Shown here: in pieces, positions 9,585 through 17,671 of the stretch
How positions within the stretch are numbered: position 1 is the first letter of the stretch
How the letters are laid out: each line of letters begins with the position of its first letter
DNA from: Spirochaetota bacterium
GTDB taxonomy: Bacteria; Spirochaetota; B62-G9; DRHN01
Assembly (NCBI GenBank): GCA_016934265.1
Contig: JAFGTF010000125.1
Span: 1-42,082, forward strand
Direction of reading: 5' to 3'
DNA: 42,082 bases
Notes under the pieces: generated by a model
What the model was told of the DNA's origin: nothing
The model's database searches: none
What the model saw: only the letters and a program-made list of their open reading frames with translations
Position numbers and translations under genes: made by a program

Positions 9585-10610
9585 TTATAGTAATCCCGCT
9601 TTTTTTGCAATATGGAACGAGCCGTTGATAGTAAGCCTGTCGATATCCACCTCGCTTGTAATCTTTAAAATATTTTTTTTATGAGGCAGTTTCTTTTTCA
9701 ACAGGTACTCGTAGAGACTGCATCTTTTATTCTCACCTACAAGGACATAGTCAGTTTCATGTGGAAACCCCAATGACTCGAATTGATTCATGGCCCGCAT
9801 GTCTTCCGTTGCTATGGCTGCATGGACAAACAATCTTCTTTCATACCATTTTGTTTTCAGAAGTGTATCAAGAAACCGCGGCATAAGCATCGTTCTTAAA
9901 AATCCGGAAGTCGTTACCCATTCAAACGCGACGTCTATTATTCCATAATCCAAGTAGTCTGTTTCATCGAACGCGTCCGTGTTTCTAATTGACTTACCGA
10001 TAAAAGTCTCCTTTACTATCGCTTCATACATCTGCCCGGAAATGGTCGTAATACTTCCTAGAATATTCTGTTTATTGTCGATAGAAATAAACTTCGTGTG
10101 TGATGAAAGGATTATGACCGTTACCGGGAACTTCAAATCGTAGGAGGAGATCAATCCGGCGACCTGCGCCTCCTCACCTCTCATGAAATCGAGTAAACCT
10201 ACATCCTTTACCTGTGTCGTTGACGGATCATATTTATTTTTTATCCCGCGTATGAAATATATGGGAATATCAATAGGGAAAACGGATGTATCGTGGACCT
10301 TATAAATACTGGTTGAGAGACAATCGATATTCGCAGGAGCCCATATATGCGGTATCTCCAGCAAACCGATCTCTGAAGTAATCATGCCGGAGGAAACAAT
10401 AAATTCTATTTCGGAAAGATCACGATCAGCAGACTTCAACACACTATTAAAAATCTCTTTTAATCCTTCTTTCAATCTTTTATTGTTGCCATCAATTGCC
10501 GTGTTTCGAACGCCTACCTTCTTACTCGCCTTTCCCAGTACTTCTCCACTTTCATTCAAGATATAGGCTCTCGAATTTGTTGTGCCGCAATCAATAGTAA
10601 CAAAATACAT
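9585..10610 (-). CDS. 2-dehydro-3-deoxygalactonokinase family kinase (DgoK-like)
   Basis: A 341-residue sugar-acid kinase of the DgoK family (ASKHA fold). The N-terminal phosphate loop IDCGTTNSRAYIL and the family segment SSGMITSEIGLLEIPHI are clear, as is MRGEEAQVAGL in the middle. DgoK enzymes phosphorylate 2-keto-3-deoxygalactonate at C6 with ATP. The start codon directly follows the stop codon of the aldolase gene upstream, with a GGGGGT ribosome site inside that gene, so the two are translationally coupled. It is longer than the roughly 290 residues of the E. coli enzyme. No DgoA-type KDPGal aldolase is visible; the DapA-family aldolase next door may supply cleavage instead. Confidence 0.85.
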   Translation of the reverse strand: MYFVTIDCGTTNSRAYILNESGEVLGKASKKVGVRNTAIDGNNKRLKEGLKEIFNSVLKSADRDLSEIEFIVSSGMITSEIGLLEIPHIWAPANIDCLSTSIYKVHDTSVFPIDIPIYFIRGIKNKYDPSTTQVKDVGLLDFMRGEEAQVAGLISSYDLKFPVTVIILSSHTKFISIDNKQNILGSITTISGQMYEAIVKETFIGKSIRNTDAFDETDYLDYGIIDVAFEWVTTSGFLRTMLMPRFLDTLLKTKWYERRLFVHAAIATEDMRAMNQFESLGFPHETDYVLVGENKRCSLYEYLLKKKLPHKKNILKITSEVDIDRLTINGSFHIAKKAGLL

Positions 10611-11498
10611 CTATAGTACCCCCATTTCTTTTAAGGCAACTTCTATCTCTCGCTTTTCTTTTTCTTTAGCAGGAATAAAGGGAGATCTCGGATATGCCTT
10701 GATGACACCTCTCAACTCGAGCATTGTATAAATAGCCAATTGCGTGGATTTCGCTAAATACATAACATCACGTAGCTCATTTACCTGAAACTGAGTCTTT
10801 CTACATTGTTCTATATTGTTCGACATGCCTTCTTCATACATCATGTGACATATCTCCGGAAACGCATTCCCAAGCCCGGGGATATACGCCTCGCAACCAA
10901 GCGCCCTTGCAGAAAGCCACATTGCTTCCGTACCGAGTACAATATCAAAGTTATCACTACCCAACTCACGCATTAGTGTTGCAAAGACCAATATGTCAAA
11001 GGATGCATCCTTTACTCCATGAATCCCTATATCCTTTAGCTTCCTCATAGTGTCTAATGAGATAGAATATCCCGAAAATTTCGGATTATAATACACATAT
11101 ACAGGAAAATGACTGCTTACGGATTTTATCATTTGCGAATAAAATTCAATCACGCTGTCCTCATTATGATGAAAATAATAAGGTGCAACTGCAGCACAAC
11201 AATCGCAGCCGATTTTTTCCGCATGTTTTATCAATTCGACTGTATCTCTAGTATTTGTTGTCCCTGCATGAACTACTACCGGAATCGTGTCTTTTATTAC
11301 CTTCTTAACGGTATCAGCAACCTTCTTTCTTTCTTCAACGGACATCAAAGGTCCGCTTCCATAAGATCCGCATATAAACAACCCATCAACTTTATCTTTT
11401 AAGAAATTCACAAGTGTCTCTAAACTATGTAGATCAAGTTGTCCGTCAGGTTCAAACGGAGTTATCATCGGCGGAACAACACCTTTCAGCTTGAACAT
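10611..11498 (-). CDS. DapA-family aldolase/lyase (KDG aldolase or NanA-like)
   Basis: A 295-residue TIM-barrel lyase of the dihydrodipicolinate synthase/N-acetylneuraminate lyase family. The Schiff-base lysine is in IHGVKDAS and the catalytic tyrosine in VYYNPKFSGY. The usual GTTGE substrate loop reads GSYGSGP, so it is probably not a housekeeping DapA. Given the DgoK-like kinase coupled to it, cleavage of a 2-keto-3-deoxy sugar acid to pyruvate and an aldehyde is the likely job. It is the first gene of the minus-strand operon: a sigma-70 promoter (11602-11630) lies about 100 bases upstream and the ATG has a GGGAGG ribosome site. Confidence 0.9.
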   Translation of the reverse strand: MFKLKGVVPPMITPFEPDGQLDLHSLETLVNFLKDKVDGLFICGSYGSGPLMSVEERKKVADTVKKVIKDTIPVVVHAGTTNTRDTVELIKHAEKIGCDCCAAVAPYYFHHNEDSVIEFYSQMIKSVSSHFPVYVYYNPKFSGYSISLDTMRKLKDIGIHGVKDASFDILVFATLMRELGSDNFDIVLGTEAMWLSARALGCEAYIPGLGNAFPEICHMMYEEGMSNNIEQCRKTQFQVNELRDVMYLAKSTQLAIYTMLELRGVIKAYPRSPFIPAKEKEKREIEVALKEMGVL

Positions 11499-11601
11499 TT
11501 ACAACCTCCCTATAGTACTGCACTCTTTAGCTGTTTTTCTCTCTCTAAAAAATATCTATACAACAGAGTTTCACTATTATATTTTATTCTAAGCTTTCAG
11601 A

Positions 11602-11630
11602 ATGATACCATTCAGCGGTATACTTGTCAA
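11602..11630 (-). promoter_or_regulatory. Sigma-70 promoter of the sugar-acid operon
   Basis: On the minus strand, TTGACA (11625-11630) and TATCAT (11602-11607) are separated by exactly 17 bases. Transcription would start near 11595 and give a leader of roughly 100 bases before the aldolase. A further dyad, ATACC...GGTAT (11605-11621), lies in the spacer, and a TGGTTTTACCA site abuts the -35 box. Confidence 0.75.
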
Positions 11631-11631
11631 C

Positions 11632-11642
11632 TGGTTTTACCA
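11632..11642. promoter_or_regulatory. Candidate FadR/GntR-type operator TGGTTTTACCA
   Basis: An 11-base perfect dyad of the form TGGT-N3-ACCA, the pattern bound by many FadR-subfamily regulators. It lies directly upstream of the -35 box of the leftward promoter, in the region shared with the divergent regulator gene. The natural ligand-responsive binder is the FadR-type protein encoded at 11751. Confidence 0.6.
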
Positions 11643-11695
11643 TTTTTTTGATTCTCATTAATTTTTATATTATATTTCTTATCATCATACGACTA

Positions 11696-11708
11696 ATGGC
11701 TTGACCAT
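11696..11708. promoter_or_regulatory. Second candidate operator, overlapping the rightward -35
   Basis: ATGG-CTTGA-CCAT is a 13-base dyad with the same TGG/CCA outer bases as the site at 11632-11642, centred about 65 bases away. It overlaps the TTGACC box of the regulator gene's promoter, which fits autoregulation. Confidence 0.5.
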
Positions 11709-11730
11709 TTTTTAAATTGCACAGTAAAAT
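11701..11730 (+). promoter_or_regulatory. Sigma-70 promoter of the regulator and racemase genes
   Basis: TTGACC (11701-11706), 18-base spacer, TAAAAT (11725-11730). The start would fall near 11737, very close to the ATG at 11751, with AGAGG as ribosome site. The -35 is inside the second dyad operator. Confidence 0.55.
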
Positions 11731-11750
11731 TCATCAGAGGATCAAACTAA

Positions 11751-12473
11751 ATGTTTAATAAGATTGAAAAACCAACAACCCCTATGGCTGTTATTAATCA
11801 GATCCTGCATGCTATTTCAGAAAATAAACTAATCCCTGGTCAGAAGTTACCTTCAGAACGCGAGCTTGTTGAATTATTCCAAATAAGCCGCCCTGTCATT
11901 CGGGAAGGGGTAACGGCCCTTAATTTTCTAGGAATAATTCAGAAAAGATGGGGAGGGGGAAACTATATTTCTGAAAACCTAAATATATCGATAATCAGCA
12001 ATTCATTACAATATCTTGTAATATCCAAAGAAAAAGAGGTACGGGATCTGCTGGAAGCTAGGAAGGCTGTTGAGACCGAACTTATCGCGCTAGCTGCTCT
12101 CCGGAGAAAAGAGACACATATTTTAGAGATGCATCGAAATCTATTGGATTTGAAGAATTGTAAAAGCAATTGTGACAAACGGGTACAGATAGACTATGAT
12201 TTTCATAAAATAATCGGAAGAGCCGCAACAAACAAGATACTATATGGGCTCCAATTGGCATTGAGTGAAAAAGTAATACAAATTATGGAAATCGGTGTGT
12301 ATCTACCTGAAGCACTGACCGACACCGAAACAGAGCATGAACTTATGTTAAAGGCAATCATTGATTCCAATGCTTCAGAGGGTAGATCAGTGATGGCGAC
12401 CCACATTAAAAAACTGGAACAAAGGTACATTAATAACCTTGAAAAGATCAGAACATTAAATAACGAGAAGTAA
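11751..12473 (+). CDS. FadR-subfamily GntR transcriptional regulator
   Basis: A 240-residue regulator. Residues about 10-75 form the winged helix-turn-helix with the GntR signature LPSERELVELFQISRPVIREG; residues about 95-225 form the all-helical FCD ligand domain with candidate metal-binding residues in DYDFHKIIGRA, ETEHELMLKAI and VMATHIKKLE. FCD regulators usually sense an organic or sugar acid and lose DNA affinity on binding it. The gene is divergent from the sugar-acid operon and shares its control region, with two TGG...CCA dyads, so it is most likely the local repressor of that operon and of itself. The racemase-like gene follows 30 bases downstream. Confidence 0.93.
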   Translation: MFNKIEKPTTPMAVINQILHAISENKLIPGQKLPSERELVELFQISRPVIREGVTALNFLGIIQKRWGGGNYISENLNISIISNSLQYLVISKEKEVRDLLEARKAVETELIALAALRRKETHILEMHRNLLDLKNCKSNCDKRVQIDYDFHKIIGRAATNKILYGLQLALSEKVIQIMEIGVYLPEALTDTETEHELMLKAIIDSNASEGRSVMATHIKKLEQRYINNLEKIRTLNNEK

Positions 12474-12503
12474 CTTCGGCCGCTCCAATAGAAGGAATCG
12501 ATT

Positions 12504-13796
12504 ATGATCAAGAATATTACGATGGCATACGGAAAAAAAACCGTAGCGTTTGAAATCCCAACTGAGAACCTTATCGCCGCTATTCTCCCCGAAAAGGTAT
12601 CGCCAATTAAAGATTTCTTCTCCGCAGTAGAGAAATCAATTCAGAACCCGGAAGGCAGCCCACCTCTTAGGGAACTTATCGATCCAGCGAAAAAAATCGT
12701 ATTCATTGTCGATGATAATACAAGACCGACACCGACGAAGAATATCATACACCCCATACTGTTATACCTACAAAAATACGGAGTACCGAGATACAATATC
12801 TCAATTATATTTGCTCTAGGCGCTCATAGGAAAATGACTCGTAATGAAATGGCATCTCTGGTTGGAGAAGAAACCATAGATTCCTATGCCGTTTCCAACC
12901 ATGAAGCATACGACGCCAAGGCACTTTTGTATTTAGGAACAACTAGATTCGGTACACCGCTGTATGTAAATAAAACGGTCGTCGATGCAGACCTGAGAAT
13001 TTTGATCGGCATGATCAAACCTCACAATCAGGCGGGTTACACAGGGGGGGGAAAATCGATTCTCCCAGGGGTATGCGGAATCGACACTATAGTAACAAAC
13101 CACAGCTTCAACTCTACCGGACATCCGATGTCCCGGCTGGGTATAACGCGGGGAAACCCGATAAGAGATGATATCGAAGATGCACTTACCAAAATCGGCC
13201 CCTCCTTTATAGTGAATTTAGTAATGGACCATCTCGGAAATATCGGAGGAATATTTTCAGGAGATTACATACATGCACATAAAGAAGGTATCAAGTACCT
13301 AGATGGTCTAGTTAAAAAAGAGATCAATGAACAGGCCGATATCTGTATCTGCGGAACTCCTTCCCCTATTGATATTAATTTTTATCAGATGTTGAATTCA
13401 TTGAGCGCACCCTATCGCGTACGAAATCCAATTTTAAAAGACAATGGTATAATTATTGTTGCGGGCCGGGCGGATGAAGGTATCAGCTCCGGTAACTTCT
13501 ATCAATCAGTATCAGAATCGGAATCTTTATCATCTTTATGGGAAAAAATAAAAACAACTGGCACGATATCGATTATCGATCGCGCCGCACTTCATATATT
13601 CCTGGAAGGCGCGTCTAAATATGATATAGTAATTGTTTCCGAAGAAAAAAATAGACCTCTAATCGAAAACATGAATATGAAATTCTTCAATACCATCGAT
13701 GATGCGCTCAGCCATTCATTCGAAATGAAAGGCACTCGGGCCAGAGTCGCTGCATTGCCTTATGCCCCATATACTATTTGTAATTATCATAAGTAA
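12504..13796 (+). CDS. LarA-family nickel-pincer racemase/epimerase
   Basis: A 430-residue LarA (lactate racemase) homologue of normal length. Segments DDNTRPTPT, ALGAHRKMT, KPHNQAGYTGGGKSILPG and TNHSFN contain, at the same relative spacing, the His-108, His-174, Lys-184 and His-200 equivalents of the lactobacillus enzyme; the lysine carries the nickel-pincer cofactor. It should therefore be an active 2-hydroxy-acid racemase or epimerase. In this sugar-acid locus an epimerisation at C2 of an aldonate, or a short hydroxy acid, is more likely than lactate. The cofactor genes larB, larC and larE are not in the window and must be elsewhere. Ribosome site AGGAA precedes the ATG; it is co-transcribed with the FadR-type regulator. 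Confidence 0.9.
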   Translation: MIKNITMAYGKKTVAFEIPTENLIAAILPEKVSPIKDFFSAVEKSIQNPEGSPPLRELIDPAKKIVFIVDDNTRPTPTKNIIHPILLYLQKYGVPRYNISIIFALGAHRKMTRNEMASLVGEETIDSYAVSNHEAYDAKALLYLGTTRFGTPLYVNKTVVDADLRILIGMIKPHNQAGYTGGGKSILPGVCGIDTIVTNHSFNSTGHPMSRLGITRGNPIRDDIEDALTKIGPSFIVNLVMDHLGNIGGIFSGDYIHAHKEGIKYLDGLVKKEINEQADICICGTPSPIDINFYQMLNSLSAPYRVRNPILKDNGIIIVAGRADEGISSGNFYQSVSESESLSSLWEKIKTTGTISIIDRAALHIFLEGASKYDIVIVSEEKNRPLIENMNMKFFNTIDDALSHSFEMKGTRARVAALPYAPYTICNYHK

Positions 13797-14102
13797 TTTT
13801 CTAAAAACCGGATAGATAACACCAAGTATTGAATTTTAGACATGTTTCCTTCCTGTTCATACTCAAATGGGTATAATAATTCGAATATATTGTACCAGTT
13901 CGATTTTCTGTTTGATAAATTTTTTACGATATCCGTATCCATAAAAAACAGCTTGCACCGTTTCTCAATATAGATTTTTATAAATAACTAACATATCACT
14001 ACACACAGCTATCGTCATATTTCAGGAGATTGTCCGACGGATACCGGCCGTTTAGAAGATCCCGTATTACTGCGGCGAGAATCCCTGATTGAACACAGGA
14101 CA
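13797..14102. other. Convergent gap marking a composition change
   Basis: The gap lies between the racemase-like gene (plus) and the cupin (minus). It is AT-rich up to about 14020 and then changes to the GC-richer style of the right-hand genes. No gene, strong hairpin or recombination site could be recognised. Confidence 0.5.
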
Positions 14103-14489
14103 CTAATCCGGAAACTCCACGTTCTCGTAGAACTTGTACATCGAAAGATCGGCCGGCGGTGCGTAAAAACAGATGACCTTCATCTCCTCGCCGCCCGTGT
14201 TCTGCAGCATGTGTACGGATCCCTCCGGGAACAGGACGGCGGTTCCCTTACGGACCGTTTGTATCTTGCCGTCAACCAATACCCTCCCCCTTCCCTCTAT
14301 GATATAGATCACCTCTTCACCCTCGGGGTGTGAGTGCGCCGGCTTTACCGTGCCGCCGGGATGCACCCGTATCACGCACACCGAGTTGTATTTCGCACCG
14401 GTGAGCTCGGGGGATATGAGCCATCTGAGATACCTTCCCGGGAGGTCGTGTTCTTTCACGTCTTCTTCGTTTACACACTTAATACTCAT
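14103..14489 (-). CDS. Small cupin-domain protein
   Basis: Single-cupin protein of 128 residues. Cupin motif 1 is HSHPEGEEVIYIIEGRG with two His and a Glu for metal, and motif 2 is PEGSVHML with the last metal His. Such small cupins include sugar or dicarbonyl isomerases and sensors, and the function cannot be read from sequence alone. It is the last gene of the transketolase operon, 30 bases after it, with an ideal AAGGAGGA ribosome site that lies in a tandem 12-base duplication. Isomerisation or epimerisation of a keto-sugar feeding the transketolase is a guess. Confidence 0.85.
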   Translation of the reverse strand: MSIKCVNEEDVKEHDLPGRYLRWLISPELTGAKYNSVCVIRVHPGGTVKPAHSHPEGEEVIYIIEGRGRVLVDGKIQTVRKGTAVLFPEGSVHMLQNTGGEEMKVICFYAPPADLSMYKFYENVEFPD

Positions 14490-14497
14490 ATATTCCT

Positions 14498-14521
14498 CCT
14501 TGCGCCGCTCCTTGCGCCGCT
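14498..14521. repeat. Tandem 12-base duplication at the transketolase-cupin junction
   Basis: CCTTGCGCCGCT occurs twice head to tail and reaches into the transketolase stop codon. On the minus strand one copy supplies the AAGG part of the cupin ribosome site and the other a second AAGGAG-like site upstream. Probably replication slippage. Confidence 0.85.
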
Positions 14522-16601
14522 ACCTTCTTCCGGACTTGTTCACCTTTTTCGAAACGAATCCGGCAAGCGCTTCGGCGCTGAGACCGAAGCGGGCGGTAAG
14601 CTGGTTATAGGTCGCCGAGTGAATGAACTGCGGTTTTCTTTCCCCATCGAGCGTATTTACGGCGTGAAGCCTCGATGTATCGATCTCTTGCTTTTTTTCG
14701 AACAGCGTTTTCATGAAGTGGGTCCAGATACGGCCGTTGTTCTGCTCCGCCACGACGATATGCCTGCCGGATTCGTACAGCTCGAGGAAAAGTGTCTCGT
14801 CTATGGACGGCATGTCGACGACTCCCGTTTTTACGCCTTTCTTACCGAGAAGGATCGCCGCCTTTTTCGCCTCGTACACCCCCCTGCCGCTCGAAACGAA
14901 AACGACCGACGAGCCGTCCACCGGCTCAGCGATGTACCCCTTTTCGTACTCGAATACGAACCGCTCGTCGTATAATACGGCGGCCGGGGACCGAAGTATC
15001 CGCACATAGCAGAGCCCCCTGTTGCCCTCCATGATCCAGCGCATTACGCCTAAAAGCTGTACCGGGCATGAAACGTCGATTATCTTGAGGTGCGCCATCC
15101 CGTCGAATATCGTGATGTCGTCGTTTCCCATGTGCGTCGCACCGTTCGTCTTGGTCTCGAAGTTCGGCGCAGTGGCGACGAATGTGAGGTCGAGCCCATG
15201 CCCCTCCGTCAGCCATGCCCCCTTCGTTTTCATGGCCTCGATCCGCTCCTGCTGGCCGATAGCGATCCTTCTCATCACCTTCCAGTCGAAAAACGGGCAG
15301 AACGTCGAAACCCATACGTTATGGCCCATCGCGGCATACGCTTCCCCGATGTTCATCATGTTCGCCTCAGCGACGCCGACGTTGAGCGCGCGCTCGACGT
15401 CGACGAACCCGACACCGGCCTGCAGTCCGCTTGTGGAAGCGAGGTCGGAGTCGATGGAAACGACTCTCGGGTCCTTTGCGAATACCTTCATCGCCGCCTC
15501 GATGACGCCGCTCGCCGAATACTCCCTGCCCGCCTCGAACGCAGGAAGCGCTTTTCGTTCGTATACGATCCTCTTATCCAATGGTGGCGCGGGTTTTGTG
15601 CGAACCTTGCTGTGTATCGCCGTTACTGTGATCGGACCCTTCTTCGAAACCCGTATGGTTATGTTCATGGCCCGGGCGGTTTTCAAGACGTTCTCTTTAT
15701 CCTGCTGGTGTCGCTCGATCCACCGTATGAGGTCTTTTATGCGGGCTTCCCGCCTCGTTTTCTGTAGAATGATCTCTTGCTCCATGAGCTCTTCGTCTAT
15801 CACGATCTTATGCCCGCTCATGAAGCTCGACAGGCCGCCGTATCCCTTGTACGACCTGCAGATGACGGCCGTCGGCATTCCGTCACGCGGCCCGAATTTG
15901 AACGTTTCGAGGGCGTCGAGCACCGGCGGATACTGCGTACCGTCGACGGTGTGCACCTTCCAGCCGAAGGAAATAAATTTGTCCGAAAGCCTGTCGAGCG
16001 GGAGAACGAGATGATCTATGCGGTCGAGCTGTCCGTAATTCATATCCACAATCATGCAGAGGTTGTCGAGCTTCTTGTGCCCCGCGAACATCACCCCCTC
16101 CCAGATGAGTCCCTCCTGCAGCTCTCCGTCACCGTTGAGACAGAAAACGTCGAAACCGGGATTCTTTTTCCCGACGAGGGCGAACCCGGCGGATACGGAG
16201 AGCCCCTGACCGAGAGGACCGGTCGATACGTGCACGCCGGGCAGAATCGGCCCCGGGTGCCCGTTCAATATGCTCTCTTCGGACCTCGAATTCTTGAGCA
16301 CATCGTAAGAAAAGTATCCGAGGTCCGCGTAAATCGAAGCCATCGGCGCGACCGTATGCCCTTTTGAAAGCACGAAGATGTCGTTTCCCCGCCTCGTCGG
16401 CTGTGCGACGTCCGTATCGATAATACCGCCGTAAAAGAGGGCGACTAGGGGTATCGTCGCGGAGCACGCACCCCCGCTGTGTATCCCCCTGTCCACCGCG
16501 TCTTTGCACTGCTCGAGCGTCATGATCCTGATATCGGAATCCTTGATCGCAAGCAGTAATTCCATGGTCTTTCTCGTCTCATATTCTTTCTGTTTCTTCA
16601 T
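14520..16601 (-). CDS. tkt: Transketolase (full-length, single chain)
   Basis: Thiamine-diphosphate enzyme of 693 residues, moving two-carbon units between keto- and aldo-sugars. The N-terminal domain has GDGELQEG (157-164, TPP/Mg site) and the active-site stretches SKGHTVAP and GPLGQGLSVS; the middle pyrimidine domain has DLASTSG, VGVAEANMMNIGEAYA and the aromatic-rich FCPFFDWKV; the C-terminal domain follows. It lacks some features of the housekeeping enzyme and resembles transketolase-like proteins in sugar operons. It lies between the zinc dehydrogenase and the cupin, so it probably links a pentulose or tetrulose made by the dehydrogenase to central metabolism. Codon use is GC-rich, unlike the genes left of 14 kb. 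Confidence 0.9.
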   Translation of the reverse strand: MKKQKEYETRKTMELLLAIKDSDIRIMTLEQCKDAVDRGIHSGGACSATIPLVALFYGGIIDTDVAQPTRRGNDIFVLSKGHTVAPMASIYADLGYFSYDVLKNSRSEESILNGHPGPILPGVHVSTGPLGQGLSVSAGFALVGKKNPGFDVFCLNGDGELQEGLIWEGVMFAGHKKLDNLCMIVDMNYGQLDRIDHLVLPLDRLSDKFISFGWKVHTVDGTQYPPVLDALETFKFGPRDGMPTAVICRSYKGYGGLSSFMSGHKIVIDEELMEQEIILQKTRREARIKDLIRWIERHQQDKENVLKTARAMNITIRVSKKGPITVTAIHSKVRTKPAPPLDKRIVYERKALPAFEAGREYSASGVIEAAMKVFAKDPRVVSIDSDLASTSGLQAGVGFVDVERALNVGVAEANMMNIGEAYAAMGHNVWVSTFCPFFDWKVMRRIAIGQQERIEAMKTKGAWLTEGHGLDLTFVATAPNFETKTNGATHMGNDDITIFDGMAHLKIIDVSCPVQLLGVMRWIMEGNRGLCYVRILRSPAAVLYDERFVFEYEKGYIAEPVDGSSVVFVSSGRGVYEAKKAAILLGKKGVKTGVVDMPSIDETLFLELYESGRHIVVAEQNNGRIWTHFMKTLFEKKQEIDTSRLHAVNTLDGERKPQFIHSATYNQLTARFGLSAEALAGFVSKKVNKSGRR

Positions 16602-16626
16602 CGCATCCGTTCCCGGGTTTATAATG

Positions 16627-17649
16627 TCAGGGTAAAAAAAGCATCTTTACCGCGTTCTCCGATCTCTTGTCCGCGATGGAGAACGCCCGTTTCGCCTCGT
16701 TCAGAGGCAGCCGGTGGGTGACGAGCGGCAACGGGTCGACCGTGCCGCTCGAGAGGAGGTCGATTACGATATCGAAGTCCTTCTTCGTATACGACCAGCT
16801 TCCGAGGATGTCGTGCTCTCCGAATACGGGAGGGAACATATCGACTGAGAGGGGGCCGTCGAAAATCGCAGGCACCGCTATTCTTCCACCGCGCTTAAGT
16901 GACAGCGTTGCGTCCTGCAGGAGCCTGCCGGCGCCCGCCGCGACGAACGCCACGTCCGCCCCCCGCCCGCCGGTGAAATCCGAGATTTCTTCCGATAGAT
17001 CGCCCGTAGACGTATTGACGGTCCGATCAGCGCCGAGAGATTCCGCCAATTGAAGTTTGAAGTCCTCGATATCGGTAACGATACATCCGACGATTCCGCA
17101 CGCCTTTAAAAGCAGCAGAATGGAAAGGCCTATCGCGCCTGCACCGAACACGACCGCCCGCTCGCCGGGCCTCGTCCCAGCGCGACGCACCGCATGCATG
17201 CTTGCAGCCAAAGGCTCGATCAGCGCGCCCGCTTCAAAGGGAACATTCTCCGGAAGGAGGTAGGTCACCTCCTCAGGTGCAGTCACGTACTCCGCGAACG
17301 ACCCGCTCCAGTCCGCCGTACCCATCGCGACCTTGTCGGTGCAGAGGTTCGACCTCCCCGCGATGCAGAACTCGCACCTCCCGCAGTGCGTCCACGGCTC
17401 AACGGTGACCCGGTCCCCCTCTTTCAGAAGACGCACATCATCCCCGATCTTTTCCACCACCCCTGCAAGCTCGTGACCGGAGATAATAGGCGGGATACGA
17501 AACTTGTGAGTACCCCTGTAAGCATGCAGGTCCGACCCGCAGAGCCCGGTCGCCTTTACGCGCACGAGCACCTCACGTGGCCCCGGTGTCGGGGTTTTCA
17601 TTTCCGCCATTCCGACATCGTACGGTTTATTCAGAACACACGCCTTCAT
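16627..17649 (-). CDS. Zinc-dependent medium-chain alcohol/polyol dehydrogenase
   Basis: MDR-family dehydrogenase of about 340 residues, threonine/sorbitol dehydrogenase-like. Catalytic zinc region GLCGSDLHAYRG and GHELAGVVEKIG, structural zinc cysteines CGRCEFCIAGRSNLC, and Rossmann motif GAGAIGL are all present. It oxidises a sugar alcohol or secondary alcohol with NAD(P). The open frame extends to 17757, but the ATG at 17649 has GGGAGT about 9 bases upstream and begins the normal family sequence; it overlaps the preceding gene by 23 bases less than the longer frame would. It probably feeds a ketose to the transketolase 25 bases downstream. Confidence 0.93.
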   Translation of the reverse strand: MKACVLNKPYDVGMAEMKTPTPGPREVLVRVKATGLCGSDLHAYRGTHKFRIPPIISGHELAGVVEKIGDDVRLLKEGDRVTVEPWTHCGRCEFCIAGRSNLCTDKVAMGTADWSGSFAEYVTAPEEVTYLLPENVPFEAGALIEPLAASMHAVRRAGTRPGERAVVFGAGAIGLSILLLLKACGIVGCIVTDIEDFKLQLAESLGADRTVNTSTGDLSEEISDFTGGRGADVAFVAAGAGRLLQDATLSLKRGGRIAVPAIFDGPLSVDMFPPVFGEHDILGSWSYTKKDFDIVIDLLSSGTVDPLPLVTHRLPLNEAKRAFSIADKRSENAVKMLFLP

Positions 17650-17671
17650 GCAGCCCGTACTCCCGATTGCG

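Noticed and set aside
13797-14102. tRNA gene or integrase attachment site at the composition boundary
   Set aside because: No tRNA-like cloverleaf, integrase gene or flanking direct repeats could be found by eye.
15022-16014. Plus-strand open frame of 330 codons
   Set aside because: Antisense to the transketolase, which has all family motifs; no ribosome site and no recognised domain.
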